DNA from: Gryganskiella cystojenkinii
Lineage: Eukaryota; Mortierellomycota; Mortierellomycetes; Mortierellales; Mortierellaceae
Direction of reading: 5' to 3'
DNA: 64,000 bases
Assembly: GCA_015852425.1 (NCBI GenBank)
Contig: JAAAIG010000079.1
Span: 1-64,000 of the forward strand
Part shown: one piece after another, positions 32,675 through 44,782 of the stretch
Layout of the letters: each line of letters begins with the position of its first letter
Numbering within the stretch: the stretch's first letter is position 1
Made by a program: the position numbers and the translations under genes
The notes under the pieces: model-generated
What the model was told of the DNA's origin: nothing
What the model saw: only the letters and a program-made list of their open reading frames with translations
The model's database searches: none

Positions 32675-34414
32675 TTACATGAACATGTCCATGTAACCGG
32701 GTGGCGGCGGTTCATCGTTATCGGGTTCACCAGAGAATCGGTCACTACAGAGAATCATAATACGTAGGGTAGTATTTTTTAGTCCTCGTCACCCAATTCT
32801 GTAAAACATACATAAACATGATCACTGCATAGACTTACGGGATTCCATTTCCAGCTCCAGGAGTCGTTCCTTGACCAGTAGCAGGTCCCTGAGGACCCTG
32901 TCCAGGACGACCCGGTCCTCGATGAGGATCCTGATGAGCGGTTCCAGCGCCAGGAGCATTTCCACCTGTTCGCTGTCCCACACCTGCTCCTGGGCCGAAA
33001 GGTCCAATCGGATCAAATCGAGCTCCCGGTGGTACAGATCCTCTCGGCAGCGGCTGAGGACCACCATAGATACCCCCTCCTCCACCACCGCCAGGTGGAG
33101 GGCGACGGAACATGGGATGATTGGGGCCAACGATCATGCCACCGCCAGTACTTCCCCCGATGCCGCCACCAAAACCTCCCAATCCTCCACCGCCGCCGAT
33201 TCCTCCGCCGATTCCTCCACCGAGACGGCCTCCGAACGGATCCAGGTCACTGCTTCCAATATTGAACGGGTTACCACCACCGCCGTATCCACCATAATCC
33301 GGGTCTTCAGCCGAAAATGGATCTCCAAAGATGGGTGGTCTTGGCATGAATCCAGGTCTTCCCGGATGAGGGACACCTCCGACCCCAGGAAACCGTGACG
33401 GGTCGTCAGGGTAATATCCAGGTCTTCCCTGCTGTCCTGTACCCGATGACGAAGAACCTGACCCGGAAGATCCAGTTCCAGTCGTAGTTCCTCCCGTCGT
33501 AGCAGTAGCTGAAACTCTTTCTTCCTGGTATCCTGGTTTGGACAATCCTGGGATGAGTTGCTGTACAATCTTGATCTTGAATTGACTGATCAGGTCGTTG
33601 ATCCTTGAACGTGAGATAAAGCCGTTCCAGAGCGGATCTCTGTCCAGGTCGGTTGAGGTCGTGAAAGGGAAATATGAAGGAGAAGTGAAATCCTTGACTT
33701 GGATCTCCAGCGAGCAAATCTGACTGGTCTATACATTTTTTTTAATATTAGGAAAAATAACAAAGACGGAGTTATCAGTTAGTGCGTGCGGAGCAAATCA
33801 CATTGATTACATGGAACTCTGAGATGGTTTACTTCCAGGTTCTTTACCTCGATAGCGGTCCCGTGGATCACGAATTTGCCAGCTATGCGCATGCATTTAA
33901 TCAGATAGGTGAGCGAGGAGTGAGAGTGCGTGTATCTGAACGAGTAGCTCTCGGTGGAGGTGTTCCAACGGGCAGGAAGAACATTGGCCTCGGTGATATC
34001 TACATAGCGTGGGAAACAGAGAACGAAAATAAAAAACGATCAGGAAAGTGAGTTTAGAAAACCTTCAACGGTCATCCACCAAGGATCGTTATGTGATATA
34101 CCATCGATGTTCAAGCGGTCCTTCTCCAGGGTGTCGTCTTCACCGAGTCCGACAAGTCTAAATCCAACTGCGGTCATGATGGCGTGTGTCAGAGCCGCGA
34201 GGCCCTCATAGGGTGTGCTGAGAATGGTGGTGGTTGACTGTGGAGCATTGGAGGTAGAGGTAGAAGAATTCGAGTCTGTTGTTTCTGTGCCTTGCTGGCT
34301 CTCGGGTGTGCTGCGGTGGGGAAGTAGACGTTGAAGGATGGCGAGGACCGAGTCTGTGTCGAGGACGTCCGACGCGCCTCCTGAGGCCGGAGGAGGTTGT
34401 TGCAGGCTGGACAT
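32675..34414 (-). CDS. Proteasome inhibitor/regulator PI31 (PSMF1)
   Basis: PI31 binds 20S proteasomes and, in animals, assists their assembly or transport. The N-terminal FP domain starts MSSLQQPPPASGG and includes YEGLAALTHAIMTAVGFRLVG and, in the next exon, EANVLPARWNTSTESYSFRYTH. The C-terminal half is Gly/Pro-rich: FGDPFSAEDPDYGG, DPFGGRLGGGIGG, MIVGPNHPMFR and PPGARFDPIGPFGPG, all PI31 hallmarks. A last exon (32675-32744) is easy to miss: read-through stops after GNGIP, but donor GTAAGT at 32838 and acceptor CTGTAG restore the frame to give DRFSGEPDNDEPPPPGYMDMFM. That matches the conserved PPPGYDDMYL end of animal PI31, but with Phe for Tyr. Divergent from the WD40 gene. Confidence 0.92.
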
Positions 34415-34761
34415 TGTTTGAAAAAGCTGCTATAGGATTGTATATGTGCAGTGATGAAAAGAGTGTAGATGGGGAGGATGAGAAGGATGAGAAGGATGAG
34501 AAGGATTGAGGAGAGGGAATGAGTGGGAAGACAAAGGAAAGAAGTGCGGTCGTCGAGGAGACGCGTCAGTCTCCGTCGCCATGGGACCACCCTCAGCCCA
34601 AGACAGTCACACGAAAGTTTAAATAACGAAAATGGCTTCGCCATTGGCAAAAAGGTCAATGGTCCAATCCTTGTCTTTTGTCCTTGTCGCCTTGTCTCCT
34701 ACCCACTGCAGCGTCGGTCCTTCATCCCACCCAAACACACCCATTCTCGGGAGGAACGCAA
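34415..34761. promoter_or_regulatory. Divergent promoter region PI31 / WD40 gene
   Basis: 347 bp between start codons. On the PI31 side, a 9-bp unit GAGAAGGAT is repeated in tandem (about 34477-34507). No ATCACGTG box. Confidence 0.6.
34477..34507 (+). repeat. Tandem 9-mer repeat (GAGAAGGAT)n
   Basis: More than three direct copies of a 9-bp unit, 60-95 bp upstream of the PI31 start, probably in its promoter or 5' leader. A simple minisatellite. Confidence 0.8.
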
Positions 34762-37285
34762 ATGCACCGCCAAAATCCACCCCCGAAGCCAAAGGGAACT
34801 CCCATTGGACCACCCAAGGGTAATCCCATTTCTGCCCCAAAGGGTAATAATCCCTTTTCTGTCCCAAAAGGGAACCCAATTGGAGTTCCCCCGAGGGGAA
34901 ACCCAATCACTGTTCCACCAAAGGGCAATGTTATTGGAGTCCCAACAAACATTCCTGATCCCCTCCGCACTGACGATCGTGTCGTCTATGAAGTCAAGGC
35001 AAGCAAAGGATACCCTCTCGACTGTCCAAAGGCGCCATGTTCAATTGGGGAATACGAATTAACGTTTATTGTGTTTGTGATTTTTTGGTGGCGTTCAACA
35101 AATTGCACGCAAAGTAGACGTCTGCCCAGTTCGTTGCTCCTTTAAGCAAAAAGGCAAAACATTCACACCGCACCGAGGAAGACATCCAGACACGTTCACA
35201 ACAGCAACGTGAACAAGCAAGGACATCCAAGGCATACCAACAAGTCGGTCACGAGGACTTTTTGGAACATCCAGGCGAGCTCGGGATTTCCAAAATCGAT
35301 GTCGACATGAAAGCCATCTGCAACCGCGCGTTTGTTGCCTACGAGACCCTGTACAGTCTACAGACACATCCCCTCTCTGTCACGACTTTGACTTGGGGTT
35401 CAGCTCTCGATATCTCCACCGTCCGTCTTCACTACGGTAAGAGTCTCGTCTTTTTTTTTAAAAATTACAGTCTCCTACCCTCTGAATCAACTCGATCTTG
35501 ACCTTCTATTTGTGCGGGAAAATTAGGATCCACGTACTACTCGGAAGAGATGAGAAAGAAATGTCCAGTTGGCTCCTGTTTGACCGCCGAGATCCGCAAA
35601 TATGGAGACAGTGCCACAGCTCATGAGATGCTCGCTCATCGGGGCAAGACACAATTAATGGAACCAGGCGAGGTAACCATGATTCTCTTTATTTCTTCGT
35701 GTTTTTCTCCAAGGTCGTGAAAGCTTTGAGGGACGTGGTCCTAATTTGTTTCTTTGTGGTATCCTTTTACTAGTCCTTTGTCGAAGGCGTGAACATTTCT
35801 GTGCGAGGCTCAATCCATTCGATGAAATGTTTGGAATCGGGTCACTTGGTCACCTACAACAACCATCAAGGACTTCTTGTCTGGGATATGAAGGAGGATC
35901 CTGATGCTCCCAAATCTGCTATCGCAAGGTAAGGATATCCACAGTCTCGAAATAGACGATCCGCCTGTCATATGTTCTACAGTGATTTGTAACGTTTTAT
36001 TCCGCATCGACTTTCATGACAACAACTACCGATCTTGTTAGGCTGGGCGGATTAGCAGGAAATCGTAGGCAATTTTTCGACGTCAAGAGGATGAATCTCT
36101 GCTGTGTTGATCGTCAGGGAAAACTCACTTCATACGAACTGACAAACTCGATGGCCTCAATTCAACCTACTTGTAAGCCAAAAAAAAAAAAAAAAACTGT
36201 CCTGTAGTGGAGTTATGCTTGTTCTGCAGAGATTAACCCCAAGCAAAGTCTTTGGTTTTCAATACATTTACTAAATTCCATCTTTACATTGATATTGCAG
36301 CCACCACCTCGATCAAGCCGGACTTGACCCTCAGGGTTGACAGGAAAAAGGATTATTTTCAAAGCTCATCCATTGCCCGACACGAGTTTGAAAATCTTAT
36401 CTTGGTTGGATCCGATGACAACGCCCAGGTGGCACTATATGATCCACGGACGAGCACTCCTTCACAATCGTTTTTCACCTCCCTTTCATGTCTCAAACGT
36501 GGCAGGAAACTCAGGGGAGGGCCCGAGACCTGGGATTCGATTCATGGTGTCGAATGGAACCCACATCGAGAGCACGAGTTTATGACCGTGAGTAGGTCCA
36601 CCGTTCGTATCTGGGACAGACGCCATATGAGTAGCGATGTAAGTTGGAGGATTTGACTCTTTATTTTTGGACAAGAGCCATGTGAACGAGAAAAGGCAGC
36701 GGACATAACCCTCTTATTGACTTTCAAATTTTTCATAGATTTACGCGAGGTGCCATAGTCTTGAGTACGATTGGATTCGCAAAGCAAAATGGTCTCCTCA
36801 TCACAAGAATGTGATCGCGAATCTGACTATGGAGGGAAAAGTCGGCATCTGGAAACTCGACAACCCCGAGGACCCCGAGGGCAAGAAGATTCCCAAACCC
36901 GAAGATCCCGAACGACTCTTCCTTCATGAAGCGAGCCAGTACTGTTTTTTTCTTTTCCATTTTTGTTTGGGCGTTGCTTTGCTGCTCTCAGTCGTCAGCA
37001 CAGCACAGCAGTTAGGCTAATTTTTTTATGTTTGTATTTTCGACGGAATGTGATTTAGGTTTGGATATTCTGATTTTGAGTGGTGTCCATATATTGAGGA
37101 TGTTTTAGCGACGGCCGCACCAGGAGCTACCGCTGAACAGCCTGGATGCATTCAAGGTAAATGGTTTGGCTTGATTGATCTACGCTCAAGGTCGCGAACC
37201 GGACTCTAACTATATCCTTTCTTCTCCTACTTCAGTTTGGCGTCCCAGGAACCTGATGAGTGTCGATGACTTTGGCGAACCCTAA
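34762..37285 (+). CDS. WD40-repeat protein with PKGNPI-repeat N-terminus
   Basis: I do not recognise the family. Exon 1 (34762-34998) encodes MHRQNPPPKPKG and then about six imperfect units of the type PKGNPI-x-x-P. A frame change near 35000-35117 requires an intron; the best reading is GTCAAG|GCAAGC, a GC-AG donor, to acceptor TAG at 35117 or CAG at 35129. A charged segment (SKKAKHSHRTEEDIQTR) leads to HPGELGISKIDVDMKAICN. Further exons show WD-type strands: HSMKCLESGHLVTYNNHQGLLVWDM, IHGVEWNPHREHEFMTVSRSTVRIWDRR, RKAKWSPHHKNVIANLTMEGKVGIWKL and FEWCPYIEDVLATAAPG, ending IQVWRPRNLMSVDDFGEP. About 600 residues. Likely a scaffold; partner unknown. Confidence 0.75.
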
Positions 37286-37530
37286 GCAACTCGGGTCCCC
37301 ACCTTGCATATATTGAACCATAACCCTTCCACAAAGAAAACAAACACAATCAACACGATCAATGTTGTCGCCTTTGTGCAACAATAATGAACGAAAAAAA
37401 ACCCCCAACAACGACAGCCTCCTAACTTTGCATATCAAAATAAACCTGTACCATATCTTGCGAAAGAAAAAAAACCAACAACTTGTGGGCGCTGGCCACA
37501 AAAAAGTTGAGATGATAATGCAGTGTATTT

Positions 37531-39168
37531 TTATTTTCCAAAGCGTTGTTCACATTTGGCATACCGATGTAATGCCTGTAAGAACATGGTATATTTGGGG
37601 ATAACGGCTTGATCAGGGTGATGGCTAGAGAAAAAAAAGGGAATCTGATTAGCAATCCATATCTCGACTCACTTTTATTGTTCCACTTGTCAGTTCTGAG
37701 AATCCTCAAAAGTGCATAATGTTTAAGCTTACTAGATTTCAGTCAATCGAATATGCCAAGGTGGGTAACTGTGCAGGTCCAAATCATCCTTGAAGATGAT
37801 CAGCAGCTCGGGTTCCGAGAGCTCGGCTAACCAGGCGAAAGAAAAAAAATAATAATATCGGTCAAATTTTTTTTTCTTCTTTGTTATAGGTACTGACCAG
37901 TAAGTCACCCTTACCTGAAAGTCGCTGTTCCAAAAATTCAATGGTAATATCCTCGCTATCAATCTCGTCGCGCAACGCAGCCCGTCCAAGTGCTCTGACA
38001 TTGCCAGCCAGGCGATCGTGGCCATCGCTTTCTGACAAGATGACAACATCAAGATCTATTTTGAAGGCGGACCGAAAAGTTGTTAGCGACAGAGAGACTG
38101 TGTCTCGATGGCAATTGTCGGACAGGTATTTTTTTCCCATACCATAGTGCTTTCCACCGTGAAGAAGGGGCCGGCTGCTGGCGTTACCCGAGATCAGGAG
38201 ACTGTGCACGTCTTCCTCGACAGGACGCAAAGTCCTGACAAGGACCACGGGGGTCTTCTTGGGTTCTTCCTTGTAGAATTCTGCAATATGATCGTTGATC
38301 CCTTCACGAAGGAGTTGGACCATGGGCACCGTCAATGCTATCGGTAACAAGAGTGATAAAGAGCAAAAGGATTTTTCATATGTCAAAACCGGTTACAAGG
38401 CTCTATAACTGCAGCTAATGCTCAGATTTTTCTTCATTTTCTTTGTGTCCCAGAATTGTTCTTGTTTGTGCCCTTGACAGAAACTTGTTTGTGCCCTGGA
38501 CCAACTCGTTTGGGCGCCATGCTCAACAGAATTAAAGCTCAGAAGCACATACCATCGGTTCTCATGATAGACAAACACTTGATCCCACTGGCAACCGACC
38601 ACTGCGCTAATTGAGCAACGATCGAGTGCCATTCTTCCTCTTCGGCCTCCGAAGTCGAATCAGCGGGTAAAATTACTGCCAAATGTTTGGGGAGTTTTGC
38701 CAGCAGGGCGGTACCGCTCGCAGTGTTGGCATTCGATTGATCAGTGGAGGTAATCCTGAGATCCTTGCGCAGGATACGGACCAGTTCTGGAGACGTTGGG
38801 AAGAGATGGGGGAGGAAGAAGACCTGGGCCATGGTCTTCATGGTCCGAGCACTGATCATGAGTTCATTCCAAAGATGGAGCAGGGCAAACGTCAAAAAGA
38901 AGACTGGTTTGAGGAGGTAATACAACACTGTTCCGGCAGCACTGGCGGCCTTGGTCTTGAGGGTAGTAGTAGTTGTTGTTGTTGTTGTCGAAGTTGTTGA
39001 TGTAGAAGTGACGCGCTGGATTTCAGGGTGATCAGAAATGAGCTCCTTTACGGTTCTTAAGGTTTTGAGTTTTTCAATCTTTTTCAATTCCGAATGAGAA
39101 GTAGTGGTCTCCTCAGCAGCATCACCACCTCGCCAGCGAAGGGTGGATGTCGGTTCTTCAGTGGTCAT
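37531..39168 (-). CDS. NUS1: Dehydrodolichyl diphosphate synthase complex subunit NUS1 (NgBR-like)
   Basis: Non-catalytic partner of the cis-prenyltransferase that makes dolichol in the ER. The start at 39168 gives MTTEEPTSTLRWRGG. After a Thr tract comes a membrane region (VLYYLLKPVFFLTFALLHLWNEL), then a degenerate cis-prenyltransferase fold: LVRILRKDLRI, LAQWSVASGIKCLSIM, VVILSESDGHDRLAG and AELSEPELLIIFKDDLDLHSYPPWHIRLTEI split across exons. The last exon adds HHPDQAVIPKYTMFLQALHRYAKCEQRFGK. PPWHIRLTEI and the C-terminal RFG (the RxG motif needed for activity of the complex) identify NUS1. The Asp of catalytic subunits is not evident, as expected. About 340 residues; six or so exons. Converges with the WD40 gene. 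Confidence 0.88.
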
Positions 39169-39693
39169 TAAGTGAAAGGTATGTGAGTGAAGGTGAAGTG
39201 AGGGATGAATTTAGAAGAAAAAAAGGGAGGACCCAAGGTAATAAAAAAATTTTTTATACCATGGTCGGAAAAGGTGGCTCGTCCGCGTGGTCCATTCGAA
39301 CAGGTGTCAGGCACAGCTCCACTCCACTCCGCCACACAACACCAGGGGGATCTGTGACACACAACACCAAAATTTTAATATCGTCTGATGGCGCCATGAC
39401 AAGATTGATTTTCGTCAACCATCTTTTTTTTCTTACGGTTCTGGCCACCCTTCGTCACCCTTTATTTTCTTATTCTGTAACCGATCGGTCCTGTCTAGAC
39501 CTTTTCCCTTTCTTTCCGTTTCTTTTCTTCTATTCCCCACATATTAATAGACGGGCCGGACCTTTTGCAAAGATAACTGTGAACAATGCTTTTTGATATT
39601 TAATGTAAAAAATAGAGATACGAATAATATTGTATCGTGGTTTTTGGTATCGAGATTTTTTTTGAAAGGGATCACACTGATCCCTTCCGTCTT
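39169..39693. other. Intergenic region YTP1-like 3' end - NUS1 promoter
   Basis: 525 bp, T-rich in the right half. Presumed NUS1 promoter on the left. No gene is seen. Confidence 0.5.
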
Positions 39694-41734
39694 TTACTCC
39701 TCAATGTCCAAGAACCCGCTCATTTCGATATCTCGGTCACTCAACTGACGGCCACCTCTCGACCGATCTTCATCCGCGTCGACATTCGTCCTTAACCGGT
39801 TGTAACTCGATTTTGAGCTCTTGGTCTCGCTCCCGATTCGCTTCTTGCCGATCTGAGTGATTACCAGCATATATGTGATACAAAAGAACGAAAACGCCAT
39901 GATCCAGTTGATGTATGTGCTCGCATCCGAAAGATAATACATCATGATGTTCAGTTGCTCCTCATGGGCAGACTGGAACAACAATCCTGCAGAGACCAAA
40001 CCCAACGCAGAGAGGAACCCAAAGAACGCTGACACGGGGGTTTCGCCATTGGCAAGACCGGGCAAATTCTCGGGGCGGGTCGCGGTCCTGGATCGAAGCT
40101 TTGACTTTGGTGAGTGAATGTCCTCATCCTCAAGTGTCGTGGCATCATCGTCATCCTCTGTAGCACTAGTCGTAGATGATGAGCCCATGGGCGAGACCGA
40201 AGGGCGAAGTGCGAGTTGGATCAAACGACAGACGCCGCCCAACATGAGACAGTATCCGAAAAAGGTGTGGATCATAGTCGCAAACATGTAGTACTGAGCG
40301 TGCTGTCCCATAGCATATCCTGTCAGGATGATCAGCAAGGCTGGGATCGGGTTCTTGCGAATAATGAATTGAGCAAGTGGATTGAACTTTGACTCGAGGA
40401 CCAACGACAAAACGCCTCCTCCTACCCAAAGCAAGCCCAATGAGGTATGTTGCAAGTCCTAATCACGATAGAAAAAAGACAGGCGTTAAGTTATCGACGT
40501 CAACAAGTAGGCGAAGTTTTGTTTGTAAACATATTTCAAGGTATAAAAAGTACTTACAGCATGAGACCAACGGGTACCCCATTGATGAAGGATCGAAAAG
40601 TTGATCACGCCCCAGACGGTCATGACCACGGATTCATACCACTCTGGACGACTCACTCCGGGGAACGATCCTACGAGATAGGCAAGGTAGATTCCACCAT
40701 ACCACCAGAACGAGCCTCCCTAGGTAATTACAAGGTTCACAGAAGTTCGAGGGCGTGAGTCGGGGAATGTACAAAAACAAACACAAAGATTAAATGAACA
40801 CAGCCCTCGCCGCGAGAGATCAGGGAGAACAGCCTTTGGGAACGCTCAAACGTTGCTCTTCCGACTTTGCAATGGAGCAGGGCGGAGCTCCTTCTCTTAC
40901 CATAACAATATGAGAGATACATTGACCAAAGGCTTGACCGGGGCAAGCCTCGATCAACTTGATGGCGCCCAAGACCATCTGGATATAAGCCAGAACTAAA
41001 TGGGCTTTTCCCAGGTACGAGTGAATGTTTTTGGGAAGCGATCCCTTCAGCCATTTGAACTGCAATCTTGGACGACCTTTGGTCAACTTGCGATAGGCAC
41101 CCATACCGACTTGAACAAAGAGCAAGATTAGCATCAAGTTGGCCATTGCGCCGTGGGCCGACGTCTTCCAGGACCATCCATAGTGTTCCGCAGAGGTGTC
41201 TCCAGCCTGTCGTTTGTGCATATCGGTCATGCCTCCCATGTCTCCACCTCCTTCTTGATGATCGTCATCGTGATCATGAACGCCCTCACCGATACCAAAG
41301 AGGTGGTGGAAGTAACCAAAGAAATAACCCGTTAGCGCCACGAGGACGGCTGCGGTCATCAACGGGACATGAATCTTGTGTCTGCGGATACCGAGCTGTT
41401 TTTTGATAGTGAGAGCATTGTGAGAAGAGATGCAGGAGTGAAAAAGAGGGGAGGTAAGATCCAAGTGTTATCAGTCGTTAGTAACAAGTTTTTTTTTTTC
41501 TTCTTCTTCAGGGGAGAGGAGCGGTGTTCTATTTTCTCTTTAATGAAAAAAGGGTCGTCGGTTGTATGACTTGTTAGTGATAAGAAAAAAGGGTAAAGAA
41601 CTTGCCATGATGCCGATAGGCATAAGGATACCGTATGCAGTGACCATGCAGGTGACATGAATCATGATGAGAGGGTTGGTAATGTGCCCAGGCGCAACTG
41701 CATGGGCATTGGGATTGTTGTCCATGTGATCCAT
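39694..41734 (-). CDS. YTP1-like multi-pass membrane protein (DUF2427 + Ytp1 domains)
   Basis: Integral membrane protein of the fungal Ytp1 family, distantly like cytochrome b561; function unknown. The N-terminal unit (MDHMDNNPNAHAVAPGHIT, then IHVTCMVTAYGILMPIGIMAS) and LMTAAVLVALTGYFFGYF fit DUF2427. A His/Asp-rich loop (GVHDHDDDHQEGGGDMGG) follows, then HGAMANLMLILLFVQVGMG, YLGKAHLVLAYIQMVLGAI, GGSFWWYGGIYLAYLVGSFP and the C-terminal Ytp1 domain with LLWVGGGVLSLVLESKF, QYYMFATMIHTFFGYC and SAFFGFLSALGLVSAGLLF. Conserved His in predicted helices could bind haem, an inference from the family fold. The tail is charged (RGGRQLSDRDIEMSGFLDIEE). I see no signal peptide from this start; a further 5' exon is possible. 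Confidence 0.82.
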
Positions 41735-42274
41735 ATTGGGCTTATTGTGGATAGGTTGTTATACGACCGAGAGAGTGGAGAGTGGAGAGAGAGGGAAAAG
41801 GGGGTGCCGGGAAAAAGAGGGCAATCCAGGAGAACAAAAAGGGTGCAATGAGAATGAATAGATGGGCACCAAAGAGAAAGAAAAAAAGTGTGATTTCATA
41901 AAAAAGGAGGAACAGAGAAGAAAAAAAGGAACAGAGGAGAAAAAAAGAATGAGGTCAAATGGACCCAACTACAACTACGGCCAAAGGAATTGCCGAAGTT
42001 GGGCACCTATTCATCTCCGCATCTCCGAAAAACTTCTTTTTGGCAACATTTGTTCGCTGCTACTTTTACGCCCTGTGGTCGGACAGTCCCCGCTGTTTCT
42101 CTCATTACCATTACCATTACCATTACTTATGGTCACTTTGCATTCCGTCACTCTCTTTCTCTCTGTCTTTCAACGGTTTTTCTATTCATAGTTCTTCAGT
42201 AAGGGGTCAAAGAGTCTTTGAATGCGATTTGCGTGGTTTTATTTTCTTTTTTCTTTTGCAAGCGAGATCACCAG
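41735..42274. other. Intergenic region TRF4/5 3' end - YTP1-like promoter
   Basis: 540 bp. Purine-rich on the plus strand from 41760 to 41950 (the YTP1-like leader read on the other strand). Contains a tandem CATTAC hexamer (four copies, about 42101-42126). No gene is seen. Confidence 0.55.
42101..42126 (+). repeat. Tandem hexamer repeat (CATTAC)4
   Basis: Four direct copies of a 6-bp unit downstream of TRF4/5. A simple repeat. Confidence 0.75.
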
Positions 42275-44782
42275 TTACCGACGACCCTCGATTTGATCCA
42301 ATCCTCGCAGACCCGGTGGATCTCCAAACAACTGCTGGAACCGACCCTCGTAAAAGATGGATTCGACATGACGACGATGGTTCATCACATCCAGCGGTAC
42401 AGACATGACGCCCTTAATCAACGAGACTTGTTCATGGTGATGAACCCCCGAAGACTTTTCAACCGAATCCGCTGGGACACGGTTATGGTCATCAAATCGA
42501 TAGTGCTTGGATTTTGGATCGCTTGCTCCTCCACGAAACAGTACCCGGTGACGCTCTTGCATGTTGTTCGTCAATGTTCCATATGCCCCGACAAACACTT
42601 CTCGGATCTTGTTCAATTGATACGAACCCCTGGCAGTATCGTTCTCCACATCATTGGGATCAATCGACGACAACAGCAGCTCCGGTCGACCGCCGCGCAT
42701 TTGGGTTTGACCTCCAGTCTTGACGAAATACGCACCGCCATTCATGACCGACAACCCAACCCGGGAATAGTTGTAGCACATGCCATAGAGTTCGAAAAAC
42801 TCGATCAACAACACACCCAGGTTTTCTTCTGCGTCAATCATCCCGGTTTGGACTTGAGGATGCATCTGCAAAAAACTGAGGATCATGATCATGGTCGTGT
42901 AGGATCCAATACCACCGTTAAAGACCTCGTTGTACCCCTTGATCATCAGGAAATGTTTGATCAACAGTGTCATAGGTCGCAAAGCTGGAACCTCTTCCAT
43001 GTACTGGTTGACGATTCGGGCACTGTCAATACCGTTCGTGATGTTGAACGAGATATCGATGGGCAATCCGCTGATGGTTTCCCTGCACTTGACAATCGGT
43101 ACGCGAGCCTTGGCAATGACGGTCATATCCTCAGCAACGCCACGTTCACGAAGATGGGATGAGAGTTTGTACAGGTCATTCTTTGCAAACTCGCGCCTCC
43201 GCAGAACCACGAGATCCAGATCACTATCATGGAGCGTCAATAAACACATATAGAACGTTAGTACCTTTTTGTTCCTGCTTCCACTCTTTATCGTCGTCTT
43301 TTTATGTTCCAGAGTGACTTTTGGTATTTACCTTGATGGAAGGTAGAGTCGCGTTGTAAAACTTCCAAAGATCTCCAAAGTACTGTCTGGCCATAGAGAT
43401 TGAACAGCCTCCTTGATCCGTCTGAAGGCATATTCTCGGACCTGGTGTTCTTCCCGTGTGGGACCAATGAAATCAACAAAGTCCTTGAGTTCTTGCGTGA
43501 GCATGATTGGGACCGAAGGCATCTTGGAATACTGGCGGTGGCCCATCCAGGGGCATCCGGGGGGTGGTCCTGTGCTACCCTCGGCATCACTGCCGCCATC
43601 GTCCGCGTCTCGCTTACGCTTCTCTCCATGAGGTTGGGACTGGATCGCTTCAGCAGTCTCCTCGGGTTCATCATCGCTAAAGCCGAATCCAATGAAGTCG
43701 GCTCCGTTTTGCATATCGTCTCCTGTTGCTGCTGCGGCTTTACTCCTTGATGTATTTGTAGTTCGTGCTTGTGTTGGTGGCTGTTGCTGTGATGGATCGC
43801 TGTAGACGAACGCGGATTCGGCATCGATCGGTCGGAGGACTGGACTGAGGTAACCATCGTCGTCATCATCATCATAGTCGTCATTGTCTTTGTCAGCTCG
43901 ACCCTTGGCGGCCTTGAGCTCTTTCCGTTCTGCAACCCTGTTGGCTTTTTGAAGGGCTTTTTCTTGTTTACGTCGCTTTTTCCGCTCCTGCTTTTTAAGC
44001 TTTGCCTTCTCCAGCTTGGCTTGACGTTCCGCGGGTGTGACAATTGAAGAGGGTTCAGGTGTAGAGGATGCGGTCGAAACTGCAGAGGAGGTTGCGGCAG
44101 AGGAGATGTTATAGTCAGAGTCCATCGTGGACTCGGCAGCGAGTTTCTTGGCCGTAGCTTGGGCGAGTTTCATCTGTTGTGGATCTTCCTGATAAACATA
44201 TGCGAGATCAGCCTCGTACTCGTCCACGTCGATGATGCCTGCATGAGCGACGGGATCACGACGATCGTGATGGTGCTGTGGAGTCTTTGGTGCGCTTGAA
44301 GACGTGGAGGCGTCGTCGTTGGTCATATTGTTGTTGAGGTTATTGTAATAGTTGTAGTTGCTGTTGATATTTTGAGTATCGTTATAGTCGCTTTTGTTCC
44401 TGTCGTGGTATTCCTGCTGTGCTTTGAGAAGAGCAGCTCGTTTCTCGCGGTTTGCTCGTCGAATACCGGGCTTTTGATGTTGATGTTGATGTTGATGCTG
44501 CTGTTGAGGTTGCTGTTGCTTATGAGCAAAGCTTTTTTTGCCCTTGTTTGTTGAGGAAGGCAAAGACGGAGAGGAAGAAGAAGCAGAGGATGGTTTCTTG
44601 AGGGCTTGTTGTTTCCTGTGTTTGAGCAAATGAGGACCGGGTTTACCGATGCCGAGGAATTTGTTGATCGACTTGTTGCCCTTTTTGGCTTTGCCTCCGG
44701 ATTTCTTGTTGGCTTTCCCGCCGCTGTTATGCGTCGCCTTGTAGTGATTGGACTGATGGGCGTTCTTGTCCCTCTTTACCAT
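42275..44782 (-). CDS. Non-canonical poly(A) polymerase TRF4/5 (TRAMP-type, PAPD5/7)
   Basis: Adds short oligo(A) tails to nuclear RNAs, marking them for exosome decay. Two exons (44782 to 43337, and 43226 to 42275) join as TCAAG|TGAT, which completes the active site GSFTTRLYLPSSDLDLVV; the two Asp of DLDL and the third in GLPIDISFN are metal ligands. The PAP-associated domain has FNGGIGSYTTMIMILSFLQ and NLGVLLIEFFELYGMCYNY. The N-terminal half (about 400 residues) is Lys-rich with nuclear-localisation-like clusters, Gln/His and Asn tracts, and acidic runs. About 800 residues, longer than yeast Trf4 (584) because of this head. The start at 44782 is the first ATG. It is divergent from an RNA-binding protein gene. 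Confidence 0.93.

Noticed and set aside
34762..34950. Repeated short units considered as a CRISPR array or minisatellite
   Set aside because: The repeats are imperfect at DNA level, have no spacers and keep one reading frame; they are protein repeats in a eukaryotic gene.
42218..43162. 314-residue plus-strand open frame
   Set aside because: Antisense to the TRF4/5 catalytic exon, whose motifs are intact.
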